Notes: generated by a model not told the origin, from the sequence alone. A stretch of DNA of 64,000 bases from Pseudomonadota bacterium (GCA_018240285.1 JAFEGA010000002.1:1-64000), one strand, 5' to 3'. Counted from the first letter of the stretch, positions 47,242 through 58,687 are shown. Numbers and translations are program-made.

Positions 47242-48300
47242 ATGAACTCAGCTTGGCAAACTTTTTTATGCAATCATCGCGCCGTTATTGAAAATTATCA
47301 CGTAATTCATTTTGGCGATAGTGCAGCGGAACTTCAAGATACGCCATCAGCTACTGTGATGACCGACCTTTCGCACCACAGTCTCATTCGTTTTTCCGGA
47401 GAAGATGCGAAAACTTTTTTACAAAGCCAACTCACTTGCGATATCCAAGAAATCAATCCGCACAAGGCGCAATATGGCAGCTACTGCACACCCAAGGGCC
47501 GGATTCTGGCAACCTTTCTACTCTGGCAGCAAGGTGAAGATTTTTTGATGCAATTGCCTGCCAGTTTAGCCGCTGCCATTCAAAAGCGTTTAGCAATGTA
47601 TGTGCTGCGTGCCAAAGTAAAAATAACTGACGCAAGCGATGATTTGATTCGTATCGGCATTGCCAGCCCGGATGCTTTTGCGCTGATTGCCAATATTACA
47701 GGCTCTCCAAGCAGCTCAATTCAATCCTTACAAGTCACGCATGATAAAGAAATCAGTTTTCTTTATCTTTCTCAGCAACGCATCGAATTGATCACAACGC
47801 TTGAAAATGCTCCCGAACTTTGGAATCGCCTGAGTCAACACGCAAAAACTGCCGGCGCCGGTTGCTGGGATTGGTTAACAATCGCATCCGGAATCCCGGT
47901 TATTTTGCCTGAAACCCAGGAAATGTTCCTGCCGCAGATGATCAATCTGGATGCAATCGGCGGCGTCAGCTTCAAAAAGGGCTGCTATCCGGGACAGGAA
48001 ATTGTGGCGCGCACGCAGTATCTCGGCAAACTCAAGCGGCGCATGTTTCTGGCGCATATCGACACATCGCAGACAATCACAGCAGGCGATGCGCTCTATA
48101 GCAATGATATGGAGGATCAATCCAGCGGTAATATCGTCAATGCCGCGTTATCGCCGCATGGCGGTTTTGACGTTCTGGCCGTGATCCAGCAAAGCAGCGT
48201 TGAAACCTGCCGGATTCATTGGCAATCTCTCCAGGGGCCAGCGTTAGAGATTAAATCCCTGCCCTACCCGTTGCCGGACTCAATAGCAACGGCCGGCTGA
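47242..48300 (+). CDS. ygfZ: Folate-dependent Fe/S cluster protein YgfZ
   Basis: YgfZ helps maintain certain [4Fe-4S] enzymes with tetrahydrofolate. The 352-aa GcvT-like protein carries the family signature KGCYPGQEIVARTQYLGKLKRR near residue 246, with the conserved Cys. The N-terminal block is FSGEDAKTFLQSQLTCDI. It converges with the DUF502 gene with only 22 bp between stops. Aconitase and nitrite-related Fe/S enzymes are plausible clients. Confidence 0.93.
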   Translation: MNSAWQTFLCNHRAVIENYHVIHFGDSAAELQDTPSATVMTDLSHHSLIRFSGEDAKTFLQSQLTCDIQEINPHKAQYGSYCTPKGRILATFLLWQQGEDFLMQLPASLAAAIQKRLAMYVLRAKVKITDASDDLIRIGIASPDAFALIANITGSPSSSIQSLQVTHDKEISFLYLSQQRIELITTLENAPELWNRLSQHAKTAGAGCWDWLTIASGIPVILPETQEMFLPQMINLDAIGGVSFKKGCYPGQEIVARTQYLGKLKRRMFLAHIDTSQTITAGDALYSNDMEDQSSGNIVNAALSPHGGFDVLAVIQQSSVETCRIHWQSLQGPALEIKSLPYPLPDSIATAG

Positions 48301-48322
48301 TGAGTTCTATTAGAATTCGTTC

Positions 48323-49027
48323 TTATTGCTTCTGATCTTCCGGCGCAGGCTGCTTGTCCTGGGAGAAATTCAAGTTCTCCGGCGCATTGGTGCCACCCGT
48401 TACGACAAACGTCATCGCTTCTTCCGTCGTCCAATCCGTCAATATCACACTTTCCATCGGTAATATTTCAATATAGCCGGATGTCGGATTGGGTGCAGTC
48501 GGCACATAAACAGCAGCAAGCTTTTTCCCGCTAATTTTATCCGTCATGACTTTTGTGATAAATCCAACCGCTTTCATTTCCGACGATGGAAAACTAATCA
48601 GCACAACACGTTGCCCAGTAACAGGCGGTTGGCTGATGGTATGCAGGAAGCGCTTGGTAGCACCATAAATCGTTTGCACCAAAGGCAATCTCGCCAGAAT
48701 ATTTTCATAGATGCCGATGACTTTCTTACCAATGACAAAAGATGCCAGCAACCCGATTCCATAAAGACTCATGATCGTTAGCAATGCAGCCACTGCTTGC
48801 TGAAAATGAGAGTCGAGCAACCAACTGGCCGTGGTATCCGAGAATGGCCGGACAGCCCGCGCCATTCCTTTGAGTAGGGGATCACCGATCTGCGCCAATA
48901 AATTCAACAAAAAATCAAACACCAGCCACGTTACCCACAACGGCGCTACTGTAAGAAAGCCTATCAATATATAGCGCCCCAGGTGAGCGGAACGCGGAGC
49001 ATGTTGCTCATTACTCTCGGTTGACAT
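48323..49027 (-). CDS. DUF502 family membrane protein
   Basis: A 234-aa inner-membrane protein with two membrane segments (YILIGFLTVAPLWVTWLVFDFLLNLL and AAVALLTIMSLYGIGLLASFVIG). The DUF502 signature follows: LPLVQTIYGATKRFLHTI, VVLISFPSSEMKAVGFIT and VYVPTAPNPTSGYIEILP. Function not established in any organism. Confidence 0.9.
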   Translation of the reverse strand: MSTESNEQHAPRSAHLGRYILIGFLTVAPLWVTWLVFDFLLNLLAQIGDPLLKGMARAVRPFSDTTASWLLDSHFQQAVAALLTIMSLYGIGLLASFVIGKKVIGIYENILARLPLVQTIYGATKRFLHTISQPPVTGQRVVLISFPSSEMKAVGFITKVMTDKISGKKLAAVYVPTAPNPTSGYIEILPMESVILTDWTTEEAMTFVVTGGTNAPENLNFSQDKQPAPEDQKQ

Positions 49028-49456
49028 GTTTTAATTTTTCTCCAGCGAGATTTATATAATCGATTCTTTATTTTCTTCCAGTCAAGAAGCGCCACTCACC
49101 TACGCAATACCCTCCAAGCAGTAGCGCATAAGATGGGTTATGATAATATTTTTTTGCGCGAAACCGGTACAAATATTAGAAATATCATATACTGGCACAG
49201 CAGCGGTGTTCTTGGTAGAATCGCCGGGCTTGCTGCAATAATTTCTGACATAGATTGACTGGCATTGAACATGCGCTATCCGTAAAACTGTTTTCATTGG
49301 CTGCAGCAAAATTTTGGTCAATGTACACCCCGTAAAAACCAAAACCACCTGCTAAAAACAGCATCATCTCATGCAGAAAAAATGAATCGATAAACTAAAA
49401 ATCACCCTGATACCATTCAGAGTTACTTTATAAGATAAGATTGAAAAGGGATCGTT
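49028..49456. other. Intergenic, no supported gene
   Basis: This 429-bp stretch between the DUF502 and dynamin genes holds the promoters of both. A 60-codon minus-strand frame (49185-49367) with a hydrophobic start and four cysteines (MMLFLAGGFGFYGVYIDQNF...) might encode a small secreted protein, but there is no ribosome-binding site and I give it little weight. Confidence 0.4.
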
Positions 49457-50920
49457 ATGTCACAAAGCTCAACACAAATTAATAAGTATCTTAAGAGTTT
49501 ACAGAAACACTTAGCTGATGAGCATCCGGATAACCCGACACTCGCCAACGCAGTCAAAAGTTTCAGAAAAATGGACTATGTGGGTCATAGCATGGGTCTA
49601 CTCAATAAAGATGAATCTTACGCAACCTGTGTTACTTGGTGGCCCATGATTGCCGTATTAGGTACTTTTTCTGCCGGAAAATCGACCTACATCAATTCTT
49701 ATCTGGACATGAAGCTGCAGCGCACGGGCAATCAAGCCGTCGACGATAAATTTACAGTTATTTGCTATAGTCGCCATAATGAAGCAAAGACACTACCCGG
49801 CATTGCGCTTGACGCCGATCCCCGTTTTCCATTTTTCCAGATCAGCCGCAGCATTGAAGAAATCTCCGAAGCCGGGCAAGAACGCATCGACGCTTACCTG
49901 CAGTTAAAAACCTGTCCATCCGAAAACATCCGCGGAAAAATCCTGATCGATTCTCCTGGCTTTGATGCCGATAATCAGCGTGCATCGACGCTGCGCTTAA
50001 CACAGCACATCATCAATTTATCCGATCTGGTACTGGTATTTTTTGATGCGCGCCATCCCGAACCGAAAGCCATGCAGGATACGCTGGCTTATTTGGTGTC
50101 GGCCAGCGTCAACCGCGCCGATGCGAATAAATTTCTGTACATTCTGAATCAGATCGATGTCACCGCGCAGGAAGACAATCCGGAGGAAGTTGTTTCGGCG
50201 TGGCAACGATCACTCGCGGAAGTCGGCTTAGTCACGGGGCGCTTCTACCGGATCTACAATCCAGCTGCTGCCGTACCGATCGCCAATCCGCACATCAAGG
50301 AACGCTTCGAGAAAAAACGCGAAGAAGATATGGCCGACATCAATGCAAGGATGCATCAGATCGAAGTCGAACGCTCTTACCGCATTGTCGGAAAATTGGA
50401 ACAAACCGCCAAAGGCATTAAGAATCAGATCGTCAACAAGCTTTCCGACATGTTGAAAAAATGGAAAAGCAAGGTGGTTTTATTTGACGGCCTGGCTTTT
50501 GGCACACTGGCGGTTCTAACGGGAATCGCTCTCACCATGAATGAATCCTGGGGTCTTTTGAAAACATTCCAGGAAGAACTCATGCGAGGTGAAACCTCGG
50601 CAATCGCCATAGCCGCTTTTCTGCTGATCAGTATTATTTTTATCCATTTCTCCATCCGTCGCGCAGTTGCCAATAAACTATTGAAGAATCTGGCGAATGA
50701 AATCGGCAATGATCATGAAACCTACAAGCAATATATGCAGGCATTTAACAAAAGCACCGCCGCGTACCGCCCGATGTTCCTGAGCGGCCCCGCTGGCTGG
50801 AATGACGTTGCGCAACAAACAATCGATGAAATCATCAACGAAGCCAACGACTATATTCAAGCATTGAACGATCAGTTCACGAATCCGTCGGGAAATGGAG
50901 GCGAGAACTCACAAGTTTGA
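49457..50920 (+). CDS. Dynamin-like GTPase with two C-terminal membrane segments
   Basis: A 487-aa protein of the dynamin superfamily. G1 is GTFSAGKSTYINSYL (near residue 74), G3 IDSPGFDAD (near 160) and G4 NQID (near 230). A helical stalk region leads to two hydrophobic segments (FGTLAVLTGIALTM and SAIAIAAFLLISIIFIHFS), then a short helical tail. Bacterial dynamins remodel membranes, and some protect cells during phage attack, but this protein's role is unknown. It is a lone gene between a DUF502 gene and a decayed transposon. Confidence 0.88.
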   Translation: MSQSSTQINKYLKSLQKHLADEHPDNPTLANAVKSFRKMDYVGHSMGLLNKDESYATCVTWWPMIAVLGTFSAGKSTYINSYLDMKLQRTGNQAVDDKFTVICYSRHNEAKTLPGIALDADPRFPFFQISRSIEEISEAGQERIDAYLQLKTCPSENIRGKILIDSPGFDADNQRASTLRLTQHIINLSDLVLVFFDARHPEPKAMQDTLAYLVSASVNRADANKFLYILNQIDVTAQEDNPEEVVSAWQRSLAEVGLVTGRFYRIYNPAAAVPIANPHIKERFEKKREEDMADINARMHQIEVERSYRIVGKLEQTAKGIKNQIVNKLSDMLKKWKSKVVLFDGLAFGTLAVLTGIALTMNESWGLLKTFQEELMRGETSAIAIAAFLLISIIFIHFSIRRAVANKLLKNLANEIGNDHETYKQYMQAFNKSTAAYRPMFLSGPAGWNDVAQQTIDEIINEANDYIQALNDQFTNPSGNGGENSQV

Positions 50921-51037
50921 GATCCTGAGTGATATAGAATCATCATTATTTGCTGATTGTGAGTATCTTCATTCTCGCGTAAACATCAAAATACACCGTT
51001 ATTGCACCTGGAATAACAAATTAAACTAATAAAGAAT

Positions 51038-51080
51038 CTCAGAAAGTTAAGCACTTGCAAGAGTGTTTTAACTTCCTGAG
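51038..51080. repeat. Hairpin at the left end of the decayed IS
   Basis: CTCAG-AAAGTTAA-CACT and AGTG-TTTTAACTT-CCTGAG form a long interrupted stem that ends at the ATG of the transposase remnant. It may be the terminal palindrome or a translation-limiting leader of the element. Confidence 0.6.
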
Positions 51081-51878
51081 ATGAATGTTAAAAACAGATA
51101 CTATTTTCGTTCTCGAATCAGAGAAGCAAAATTCAGGCAGTTCATTCGTTATTTCTCTCTGAACTTCACCGCTACCAGCATAGCAAAATTGACCCGCATT
51201 TCGCTTCGATCCGTTAACGGTATTTACCTTAAAGTGCGCCAACGCATCGCCCAGTGCTGCGAGCTTGAATCGCCTCTGCAAGGTTCTATAGAGATCAATG
51301 CTTACTTTGGTGCCCAGCGAATCAGAGAAAAAAGAGGCCGGGGGCGCTTACGGCAAAACCATCATTTCCGGTGTCCTGAAATGCCACGGTAAAGTGCATA
51401 CAGAGGTTGTTCCAGATTGCTCTAAAGCTACACTGCAAGCCATTATCCATGTTCATACTGTGCCTGATGCAATAATCCATTACGATGGATGGCGTGGTTA
51501 TGATGGGTCGGTCGATATTGGCTTCGATAAGCACTTCAGGGTTCACCATGGTGACAATGAGTTTGCCACGAGTGAGCGGCATATTGACGGTATCGAGTCT
51601 TTCTGGAGTTTTGCAAAGGGAAAAAATTCAACGGCGTGCCCGATCATATCTTCTACTTGCACCTGAAAGAAACCGAATTTCGTTTTAATCAGTGTCGTGA
51701 TAATCTCTATCATAAGATCCTTAAATTGTTACGTTTAAACTTGCCTTTATTTCCTAATAAAAAAGCTCGACCAAACTTATTAATTCCTTTTTGCTATCTC
51801 CCGCGCCAGCAAGGCGTTGCGCATGCATATCATCATTCGCTTATTTCTCGCTTATCCGCTCCCTCTAATTCACACTGA
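51081..51878 (+). pseudogene. IS1595-family (IS1016-type) transposase, frameshifted
   Basis: Three frames together spell an IS1016-group transposase. The first (51081-51392) has SPLQGSIEINAYFGAQRIREKRGRGR. The second (to about 51640) has GKTIISGVLKCHGKVHTEVVPDCSKATL, then IHYDGWRGYDGSVDIGFDKHFRVHHGDNEF and HIDGIESFWSFAK, with the DDE/N residues. The third has FYLHLKETEFRFNQCRDNLYHKILKLLR. Two frame changes, near 51350 and 51630, make it non-functional. Exact ends of the element were not resolved; it lies just before the rpsO promoter. Confidence 0.88.
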
Positions 51879-51898
51879 ACGTTATATCTTGATCTGAT

Positions 51899-51928
51899 TT
51901 GGACAAGAACAAGATTAAAGAGTAAAAT
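51899..51928 (+). promoter_or_regulatory. Candidate rpsO-pnp promoter
   Basis: TTGGAC (51899-51904) and TAAAAT (51923-51928) are spaced by 18 bp, a reasonable sigma-70 promoter 48 bases above the rpsO start. It would drive rpsO and pnp. Confidence 0.5.
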
Positions 51929-51976
51929 TCCCGCTCTTTAATAATGGCAGTAATTTAATCACCGGAGAATCAACTT

Positions 51977-52246
51977 ATGTCAGTTACAATCGACCAAAAA
52001 GCACAGATAGTGCGTGACTATCAAAGAGCCGAAGGGGATACTGGCTCTCCAGAAGTACAGATTGCACTTTTAACAACCAGAATCAACGACTTGATTGGGC
52101 ACTTCAAGACGCATGTCAAGGATCACCATTCCCGCCGAGGTCTGCTACGTATGGTAGGCCGCCGCCGCAAGCTGCTTGACTATCTCAAGAACCGTAACGC
52201 TGATTCTTATCAGACACTGATTGAACGTCTCGGTTTGCGCAAATAA
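51977..52246 (+). CDS. rpsO: 30S ribosomal protein S15
   Basis: S15 binds 16S rRNA early in 30S assembly. The 89-aa protein is standard ([57 protein letters not shown]). It precedes pnp, as in most proteobacteria. CGGAGAATC precedes the ATG. Confidence 0.99.
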   Translation: MSVTIDQKAQIVRDYQRAEGDTGSPEVQIALLTTRINDLIGHFKTHVKDHHSRRGLLRMVGRRRKLLDYLKNRNADSYQTLIERLGLRK

Positions 52247-52381
52247 ATGTTCTTTTCAATACTAGCTCGTATTGATCACATGGATCATTGTTCATCCCAA
52301 TTGCCATGGGATCGATCTCCCTGTCTGCAAGTAAAATCAAAATTCGGAAAGATTCATTAAATAGGAAAAAAGGATTGTTAA

Positions 52382-54505
52382 TTGAAACCTATTAAGAAGA
52401 GCATTACCTATGGGCGCCACCAACTCACACTGGAAACCGGTGAAATAGCACGACAATCGCATGGCGCCATAATGGTCACAATGGACGATACCGTAGTGCT
52501 TGTTACCGTAGTCGGCGCAAAAAATATAAAACCCGGACAAGATTTTTTCCCGCTCACCGTTGATTATCAAGAAAGATCTTATGCTGCAGGTAGAATACCT
52601 GGCAGCTTCTTTAAACGGGAAGGCCGCCCTTCCGAGAAGGAAACGTTGACCTCCCGGCTGATCGACCGCCCGATCCGCCCACTCTTTCCCGAAGGCTTCT
52701 ACAATGAAGTGCAAATAGTGGCCACTGTAATGTCGGCCGACAACGAGATCGATCCCGATATTCCTTCCATCATTGGCACCTCCGCCGCATTGATTCTTTC
52801 CGGCATTCCGTTCGATGGTCCGCTCGGCGCAGCGCGAGTCGGCTATATCAATAATGAATACGTTCTCAATCCAACCACTTCGGAATTAAAAGACACACAA
52901 TTGAATCTGGTTGTGGCAGGCACACAACAAGCTGTTCTGATGGTTGAATCGGATGCCATGGAGCTTTCGGAAGAAATCATGCTCGGTGCAGTAACGTTCG
53001 GTCACGAGCAAATGCAAGTGGTTATCAACGCGATAAATGAATTTGCCGATGAAGCCGGTGTTACGGCTTGGGATTGGATACCGCCGGAAAAAGATGTTGC
53101 ATTTGAGGAAAAAATTACCGCTCTGGCGGAAACCGATTTGCGGCAAGCGTACAAAATTAAACAAAAACAGGCACGAACTGAGGCGATTGAAGCAATCAGT
53201 CAACGTATCTCCACAGAATTGGGTGTCGATACGGAAGGTGGTCCCGATCTTCAATCATTCAAGGAAGCTTTTTTCGCGCTGGAATCAAAAATCGTGCGCA
53301 ATCAGATTCTGGATGGAGAACCTCGAATTGATGGTCGCGGCACACGCACTGTCCGCCCCATTACCATCCGTAACGGCATACTGCCACGCACGCACGGTTC
53401 CGCATTGTTTACGCGTGGTGAAACGCAAGCATTAGCGGTTGCAACATTAGGTACTGCACGCGATGAACAAAAAATCGATTCGCTGCAGGGCGATTATAAT
53501 GACCGATTCATGCTGCACTACAACATGCCGCCTTACGCAACGGGAGAAATCGGTCGCGTCGGCACACCCAAACGCCGTGAAATCGGCCACGGCCGGCTTG
53601 CCAAGCGCGCCTTGGCTGCTGTGTTGCCTACACCCGAAGAATTCGGTTATTCATTGCGTGTTGTATCGGAAATTACCGAATCCAACGGCTCCAGTTCCAT
53701 GGCATCGGTTTGCGGCGGTTGTCTCGCGCTGATGGACGCCGGCGTACCACTCAAAGCGCATGTCGCCGGCATCGCCATGGGCTTGATTAAAGATGGCAAC
53801 CGTTTTGCTGTACTGACCGATATTTTGGGCGACGAAGACCATCTTGGCGACATGGATTTTAAAGTGGCAGGCACCGAGAAAGGTATTACCGCACTTCAAA
53901 TGGATATAAAAATCCAAGGCATTACCAAAGAAATCATGCACGCAGCTTTGATACAAGCGCATGAAGGGCGGATGCACATCCTGCAAATTATGAAGCAAGC
54001 CTTACCGTCAATCCGGGAAGACATCTCAGTTCATGCACCGCGCATCATAAAATTAAAAATCAATCCGGAAAAAATCCGCGATGTGATCGGCAAAGGCGGC
54101 GCAGTCATAAGAACCTTAACTGAAGAGACTGGTACTACAATCGACATCACCGATGATGGTCAAGTGACGATTGCGTGCGTTAATGCAGAAGGCGGTGAGC
54201 TAGCCAAAAAACGTATTGAAGATATTACCGCTGAAGTGGAAGTTGGAAAAATTTATGATGGTGTGGTATTAAAATTGCTTGATTTTGGCGCCATTGTCAG
54301 CGTACTGCCAGGGAAAGACGGTTTGTTACATATTTCACAAATTGCGAATGAGCGTGTAAGCAACGTTTCCGATCATCTGAATGAAGGTCAGCAAGTTCGC
54401 GTTAAAGTGCTCGAAGCCGATGACAAAGGACGACTGCGCTTAAGCATGAAAGCTGCAGCAGCCGATGAAGGTAGCGCAGATTCTGCTACTACAGAAGAGA
54501 ATTAA
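52382..54505 (+). CDS. pnp: Polyribonucleotide nucleotidyltransferase
   Basis: PNPase degrades RNA phosphorolytically in the degradosome. The 707-aa protein has two RNase PH domains ([25 protein letters not shown] and [35 protein letters not shown]). KH ([26 protein letters not shown]) and S1 ([34 protein letters not shown]) domains follow. It starts with TTG, preceded by AGGAAAAAAGGA; no in-frame ATG is better placed. Its mRNA ends in a perfect 20-bp hairpin. Confidence 0.98.
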   Translation: MKPIKKSITYGRHQLTLETGEIARQSHGAIMVTMDDTVVLVTVVGAKNIKPGQDFFPLTVDYQERSYAAGRIPGSFFKREGRPSEKETLTSRLIDRPIRPLFPEGFYNEVQIVATVMSADNEIDPDIPSIIGTSAALILSGIPFDGPLGAARVGYINNEYVLNPTTSELKDTQLNLVVAGTQQAVLMVESDAMELSEEIMLGAVTFGHEQMQVVINAINEFADEAGVTAWDWIPPEKDVAFEEKITALAETDLRQAYKIKQKQARTEAIEAISQRISTELGVDTEGGPDLQSFKEAFFALESKIVRNQILDGEPRIDGRGTRTVRPITIRNGILPRTHGSALFTRGETQALAVATLGTARDEQKIDSLQGDYNDRFMLHYNMPPYATGEIGRVGTPKRREIGHGRLAKRALAAVLPTPEEFGYSLRVVSEITESNGSSSMASVCGGCLALMDAGVPLKAHVAGIAMGLIKDGNRFAVLTDILGDEDHLGDMDFKVAGTEKGITALQMDIKIQGITKEIMHAALIQAHEGRMHILQIMKQALPSIREDISVHAPRIIKLKINPEKIRDVIGKGGAVIRTLTEETGTTIDITDDGQVTIACVNAEGGELAKKRIEDITAEVEVGKIYDGVVLKLLDFGAIVSVLPGKDGLLHISQIANERVSNVSDHLNEGQQVRVKVLEADDKGRLRLSMKAAAADEGSADSATTEEN

Positions 54506-54527
54506 ATCATCGCTACATTCTGATTTT

Positions 54528-54572
54528 AGAAAAACAAAAGCCCTACCTTTAAGGTAGGGCTTTTGTTTTTCT
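54528..54572. terminator. Bidirectional terminator between pnp and dksA
   Basis: A perfect 20-bp inverted repeat (AGAAAAACAAAAGCCCTACC and its complement) around a TTTAA loop, with a GC core and T runs on both strands. It serves pnp on the plus strand and dksA on the minus strand. Confidence 0.93.
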
Positions 54573-54602
54573 AATCATAACCAACCTGATAGCCATTTAC
54601 AC

Positions 54603-55028
54603 TTATTTCGCTATCTGCTTCTCACGCATTTCATCCAATGTTTTACAATCAATACAAAGTGTCGCTGTAGGCCGGGCTTCTAGGCGCTTCAACCCAATTT
54701 CAATACCGCAGCTTTCACAATAACCATAGTCCCCCGAATCAATCTTGCCAATAATCTCATCAATTTTCTTGATCAGTTTACGCTCCCGGTCACGATTACG
54801 CAGTTCGAGCGTCATATCAGATTCCTGACTAGCACGATCATTAGGATCAGCAAAAACCGTCGCTTCATCCTGCATAGTATGAACAGCACGATCAATATCC
54901 TGCCCCAGTTCAACCTTCATATCTTCCAATATCTTACGAAAATGCACCAGTTGACCAGGACTCATGTATTCTTCGCCTGCTTTTGGTTCATAGGGAGTCA
55001 CTTGTTTACTTTGCAGCTCATTTGGCAT
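54603..55028 (-). CDS. dksA: RNA polymerase-binding protein DksA
   Basis: DksA works with ppGpp in the stringent response. The 141-aa protein has the coiled-coil with DPNDRASQESDM (tip Asp residues) and the C-terminal zinc finger CESCGIEIGLKRLEARPTATLCIDC. Length is usual. Convergent with pnp. Confidence 0.97.
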   Translation of the reverse strand: MPNELQSKQVTPYEPKAGEEYMSPGQLVHFRKILEDMKVELGQDIDRAVHTMQDEATVFADPNDRASQESDMTLELRNRDRERKLIKKIDEIIGKIDSGDYGYCESCGIEIGLKRLEARPTATLCIDCKTLDEMREKQIAK

Positions 55029-55298
55029 CTTTAAGGCTCCTCTTCAATTCCTATAGCGTACAAAAATCGCATAGTATTATCAGAAAATGTATTAGATAAC
55101 AAGTCATTTATGACTTTTTCCCTACTTATTATCGAATCACATTTTAAAATAGCAGAAAATTCAAACCCAATCTGTAACATTACAACATTACTCATCTGCA
55201 AGTATCTTCTTCTCATAGATAGTACAAAAAAATACTAGCTACTCTGCGCACGAAGAAATTGACGTATCAAAACTAAGAAGGTATAGTGTCGCCTTTTC

Positions 55299-55375
55299 CG
55301 GGGTGTAGCGTAGCCTGGTAGCGCGCCTGGTTTGGGACCAGGATGTCGGGAGTTCAAATCTCTCCACCCCGACCA
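55299..55375 (+). tRNA. tRNA-Pro (TGG)
   Basis: A 77-nt tRNA with CGGGGTG/CACCCCG acceptor stem, anticodon loop TTTGGGA (anticodon TGG), T-loop GTTCAAATC and encoded CCA. First of three tRNAs in a row. Confidence 0.96.
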
Positions 55376-55410
55376 ATTTCAGCTTTAATATTTAGAGCAT
55401 GCCCGACTTG

Positions 55411-55487
55411 GTGCCCGTAGCTCAATCGGATAGAGCACCAGCCTTCTAAGCTGGGGGTTACAGGTTCGATTCCTGTCGGGCACGCCA
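55411..55487 (+). tRNA. tRNA-Arg (TCT)
   Basis: A 77-nt tRNA with GTGCCCG/CGGGCAC acceptor stem, anticodon stem CCAGC/GCTGG around CTTCTAA (anticodon TCT), T-loop GGTTCGATTCC and encoded CCA. Confidence 0.96.
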
Positions 55488-55564
55488 CAAATATTTCCTG
55501 ATGATGGACTGAATTGCTCAACTCAGTTTGTATCCTAAACAAACTGCACCGCTTTTCTTACTAT

Positions 55565-55641
55565 GGTGGCTGTAGCTCAGTTGGTAGAGTCCCGGATTGT
55601 GATTCCGGTTGTCGTGGGTTCGAGTCCCATCAGCCACCCCA
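55565..55641 (+). tRNA. tRNA-His (GTG)
   Basis: A tRNA with GTGGCTG/CAGCCAC acceptor stem, an extra G at -1 opposite the discriminator C as expected for His, anticodon loop TTGTGAT (GTG) and encoded CCA. Confidence 0.96.
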
Positions 55642-55786
55642 AGCACCGTTTACCTCTGCCGTTCAATTTCAACGCTTAAATTCCCCTTCGCCTAATGGAA
55701 ACGTGACTTTGTCCGCCTGAAAATATATATTAGCGGCAGAATGCTTTATTTACCGCAAACCCGCATTATTCTTAGGAACCGTACCG

Positions 55787-58687
55787 ATGAGCCACAATTT
55801 ATTCGATAGCCTGCATGAACTATCCCTAGCCCCCGGAAACACTGCGAAATACTATTCACTCCCGGCACTGGAAAAAAACGGCATTGGAAAAATTTCCCGC
55901 TTGCCAGTATCGATTCGCATCATATTGGAATCGGTATTGCGGAATTATGACAATAAAAAAATCACGGAAACCCATATCCGCCAACTGGCCAATTGGACAC
56001 CCGATGCCGCCAGAGTGGATGAAATACCGTTTGTGGTTTCACGCATTGTGCTGCAAGACTTCACTGGTGTACCGCTGCTGGTCGATCTTGCCGCCATGCG
56101 CAGCGCAGCGGTAAAACTGGGAAAAAACCCCAAATTGATCGAACCTCTGGTTCCCGTCGATCTGGTCGTCGATCATTCGATTCAGGTCGACCATTACGGC
56201 ACGAAAGACGCGATCAATCGCAATATGGAAATAGAATTTTTCCGCAATAACGAACGTTATCAGTTCATCAAATGGGGCATGCAGGCGTTTGATACGTTCA
56301 AGGTGATTCCTCCCGGCATCGGCATTGTGCACCAAGTCAATCTCGAATACCTCGCCCGCGGCGTTCACCAAAAAGGTGGGTTCGTTTTCCCCGACACGCT
56401 GGTTGGCACCGACTCGCATACCACAATGATCAATGGCATCGGCGTTGTCGGCTGGGGGGTCGGCGGTATCGAAGCGGAAGCCGGTATGCTGGGCCAGCCG
56501 GTTTATTTCCTGACACCCGATGTTGTTGGCGTCAATTTAACCGGCCATCTGCGCGAAGGGGTGACCGCAACCGATCTGGTGCTAACGATCACGGAAATGC
56601 TGCGCAAAGCGAACGTCGTCGGCAAATTTGTCGAATTCTTCGGTGAAGGAACTGCCTCATTGACGCTACCCGACCGCGCCACAATCGCCAACATGGCGCC
56701 GGAATATGGCGCAACGATGGGTTTCTTTCCGGTTGACGATGCGACCATCGAGTACTTCAAAGGCACCGGGCGCAGTGAGGAAGAAATCGCCGCTTTTCAA
56801 AGTTATTTCCAAGCGCAGCAAATGTACGGCATTCCCAAAAAGGGAGACATTGACTATAGCAGCGAGCTCGCACTGGATCTGGGTTCGGTCACATCCTCGC
56901 TGGCAGGCCCCAAACGTCCGCAGGATCGCATTGAGCTTTCAGCAATCAAATCGCGCTTTATCGAACTCTTCAACAAACCCGTCAAGGAAAGCGGTTACGG
57001 CAAACAAGGCGATGACATCCTGCAGCGTTACGCCATACGCGCTCACACGCAAGAACCCGAAGTATGTATCGACTCCGGCATACCCAATAGCAGCCGCGTA
57101 CCGGCACCAGGCGAAAGCAGCGGACAAACAGCGGTAAATGCCGCCCCCGCGGAACGCCGCATGGTTTCCCGCAATGTTGCGGAAATGACCAACAATCGTC
57201 CGGCTCCAAATTCACCCGATTTATGTCACGTTGAATTAAACGACTCTTCAATTGATCTCGGCCACGGCGACGTATTGATCGCCGCCATCACTTCTTGCAC
57301 CAACACATCCAACCCCAGCGTGCTGCTCGCCGCCGGGTTGCTGGCTAAAAAGGCTGTGGAGAAAGGCTTATCGGTCAAGCATCATATCAAAACATCGCTG
57401 GCGCCGGGTTCACGCGTAGTCACCGATTATTTAAGCGTCACCGGACTTCTGCCCTATCTTGAGCAACTAGGCTTCGATCTAGTCGGCTACGGCTGTACCA
57501 CATGCATCGGCAACGCCGGACCGTTATCCGAACCGATTGAGGAAGCGGTCGTCAAAAACGATCTGGTTTGTGCTGCGGTGCTGTCGGGTAACCGCAATTT
57601 TGAAGCGCGCATTCATTCCAACATACGCGCCAACTTTTTAGCATCGCCACCGCTGGTGGTAGCGTATGCAATCGCAGGTAACGTTCTAAAAGACCTCACA
57701 ACCGAACCGCTGGGTATCGGTAAAAACAATCAAGCGGTCTGGCTGAAAGATATCTGGCCGACTAGCGCCGAAATTCATGCCCTGTTGAAATATGCCGCCA
57801 ACGCCGATACTTTCCGGCAACTCTACGGCAATCTCACCAAGGATCATGCGCTGTGGAATAGCGTTACTTCGGTTACCGGGCAAACCTACAACTGGCCGGC
57901 ATCGACTTACATTGCCGAACCACCCTTCTTTGCAGATTTCTCCCTGCAACCAGCGGCGACCGGTAGCAACGACATCAAAAACGCTTATGCATTGGGCGTA
58001 TTCGGCGACTCTGTCACCACCGACCACATCAGTCCGGCCGGCTCGATCAAGGACACTTCACCTGCAGGTAAATATCTACTGGCCAATCATGTCACCAAAG
58101 CCGATTTCAACAGCTACGGCGCACGCCGTGGGCACCACGAAGTGATGATGCGCGGCACCTTCGCCAACGTGCGCATCAAGAATCTGATGATTCCCGGCAG
58201 CGAAGGCGGTATCACCCTATACCAAGGAACCGCTGGAGCCGAGCCGGAACAGATGAGCATTTACGATGCCGCGATGAAATATCAGGCACAAGGTATCCCG
58301 ACCGTTGTCTTCGGCGGCAAGGAATACGGCACCGGATCGAGCCGCGACTGGGCCGCCAAGGGCACCCAATTGCTCGGCGTCAAAGCGGTGATCGCCACCA
58401 GTTTCGAGCGCATCCACCGCAGCAACCTGATCGGCATGGGCGTTCTGCCGCTGCAATTCAAAGGTAATGACAGCGTCGAATCGCTCGGCATCAAAGGTGA
58501 CGAACAGTTCGATATTATCGGACTGGATAACATTCAGCCGCAGCAAGACGTCACGTTAAATATTCGCAGAAAAGATGGCAGTAACCAGGCCGTGCAACTG
58601 CTATGCCGCATCGATACCGCTATCGAGGTGGATTACTTCAAACACGGCGGCATTTTGCCTTATGTGCTGCGCGAATTGATGTCGTAG
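55787..58687 (+). CDS. acnA: Aconitate hydratase A
   Basis: Aconitase interconverts citrate and isocitrate with a [4Fe-4S] cluster. Cluster Cys are read in [16 protein letters not shown] and [11 protein letters not shown]; substrate loops include [13 protein letters not shown] and [16 protein letters not shown]. The 966-aa protein is longer than the usual 890 or so because of an Ala-, Pro- and Ser-rich stretch of about 60 residues near 430-480 ([16 protein letters not shown]...), between the two domains. It is preceded by the tRNA cluster. Confidence 0.97.
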   Translation: MSHNLFDSLHELSLAPGNTAKYYSLPALEKNGIGKISRLPVSIRIILESVLRNYDNKKITETHIRQLANWTPDAARVDEIPFVVSRIVLQDFTGVPLLVDLAAMRSAAVKLGKNPKLIEPLVPVDLVVDHSIQVDHYGTKDAINRNMEIEFFRNNERYQFIKWGMQAFDTFKVIPPGIGIVHQVNLEYLARGVHQKGGFVFPDTLVGTDSHTTMINGIGVVGWGVGGIEAEAGMLGQPVYFLTPDVVGVNLTGHLREGVTATDLVLTITEMLRKANVVGKFVEFFGEGTASLTLPDRATIANMAPEYGATMGFFPVDDATIEYFKGTGRSEEEIAAFQSYFQAQQMYGIPKKGDIDYSSELALDLGSVTSSLAGPKRPQDRIELSAIKSRFIELFNKPVKESGYGKQGDDILQRYAIRAHTQEPEVCIDSGIPNSSRVPAPGESSGQTAVNAAPAERRMVSRNVAEMTNNRPAPNSPDLCHVELNDSSIDLGHGDVLIAAITSCTNTSNPSVLLAAGLLAKKAVEKGLSVKHHIKTSLAPGSRVVTDYLSVTGLLPYLEQLGFDLVGYGCTTCIGNAGPLSEPIEEAVVKNDLVCAAVLSGNRNFEARIHSNIRANFLASPPLVVAYAIAGNVLKDLTTEPLGIGKNNQAVWLKDIWPTSAEIHALLKYAANADTFRQLYGNLTKDHALWNSVTSVTGQTYNWPASTYIAEPPFFADFSLQPAATGSNDIKNAYALGVFGDSVTTDHISPAGSIKDTSPAGKYLLANHVTKADFNSYGARRGHHEVMMRGTFANVRIKNLMIPGSEGGITLYQGTAGAEPEQMSIYDAAMKYQAQGIPTVVFGGKEYGTGSSRDWAAKGTQLLGVKAVIATSFERIHRSNLIGMGVLPLQFKGNDSVESLGIKGDEQFDIIGLDNIQPQQDVTLNIRRKDGSNQAVQLLCRIDTAIEVDYFKHGGILPYVLRELMS

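Noticed and set aside
49185-49367. 60-codon frame with hydrophobic start and several Cys (minus)
   Set aside because: It might be a small secreted protein, but no ribosome-binding site and a competing overlapping frame make it unsafe.
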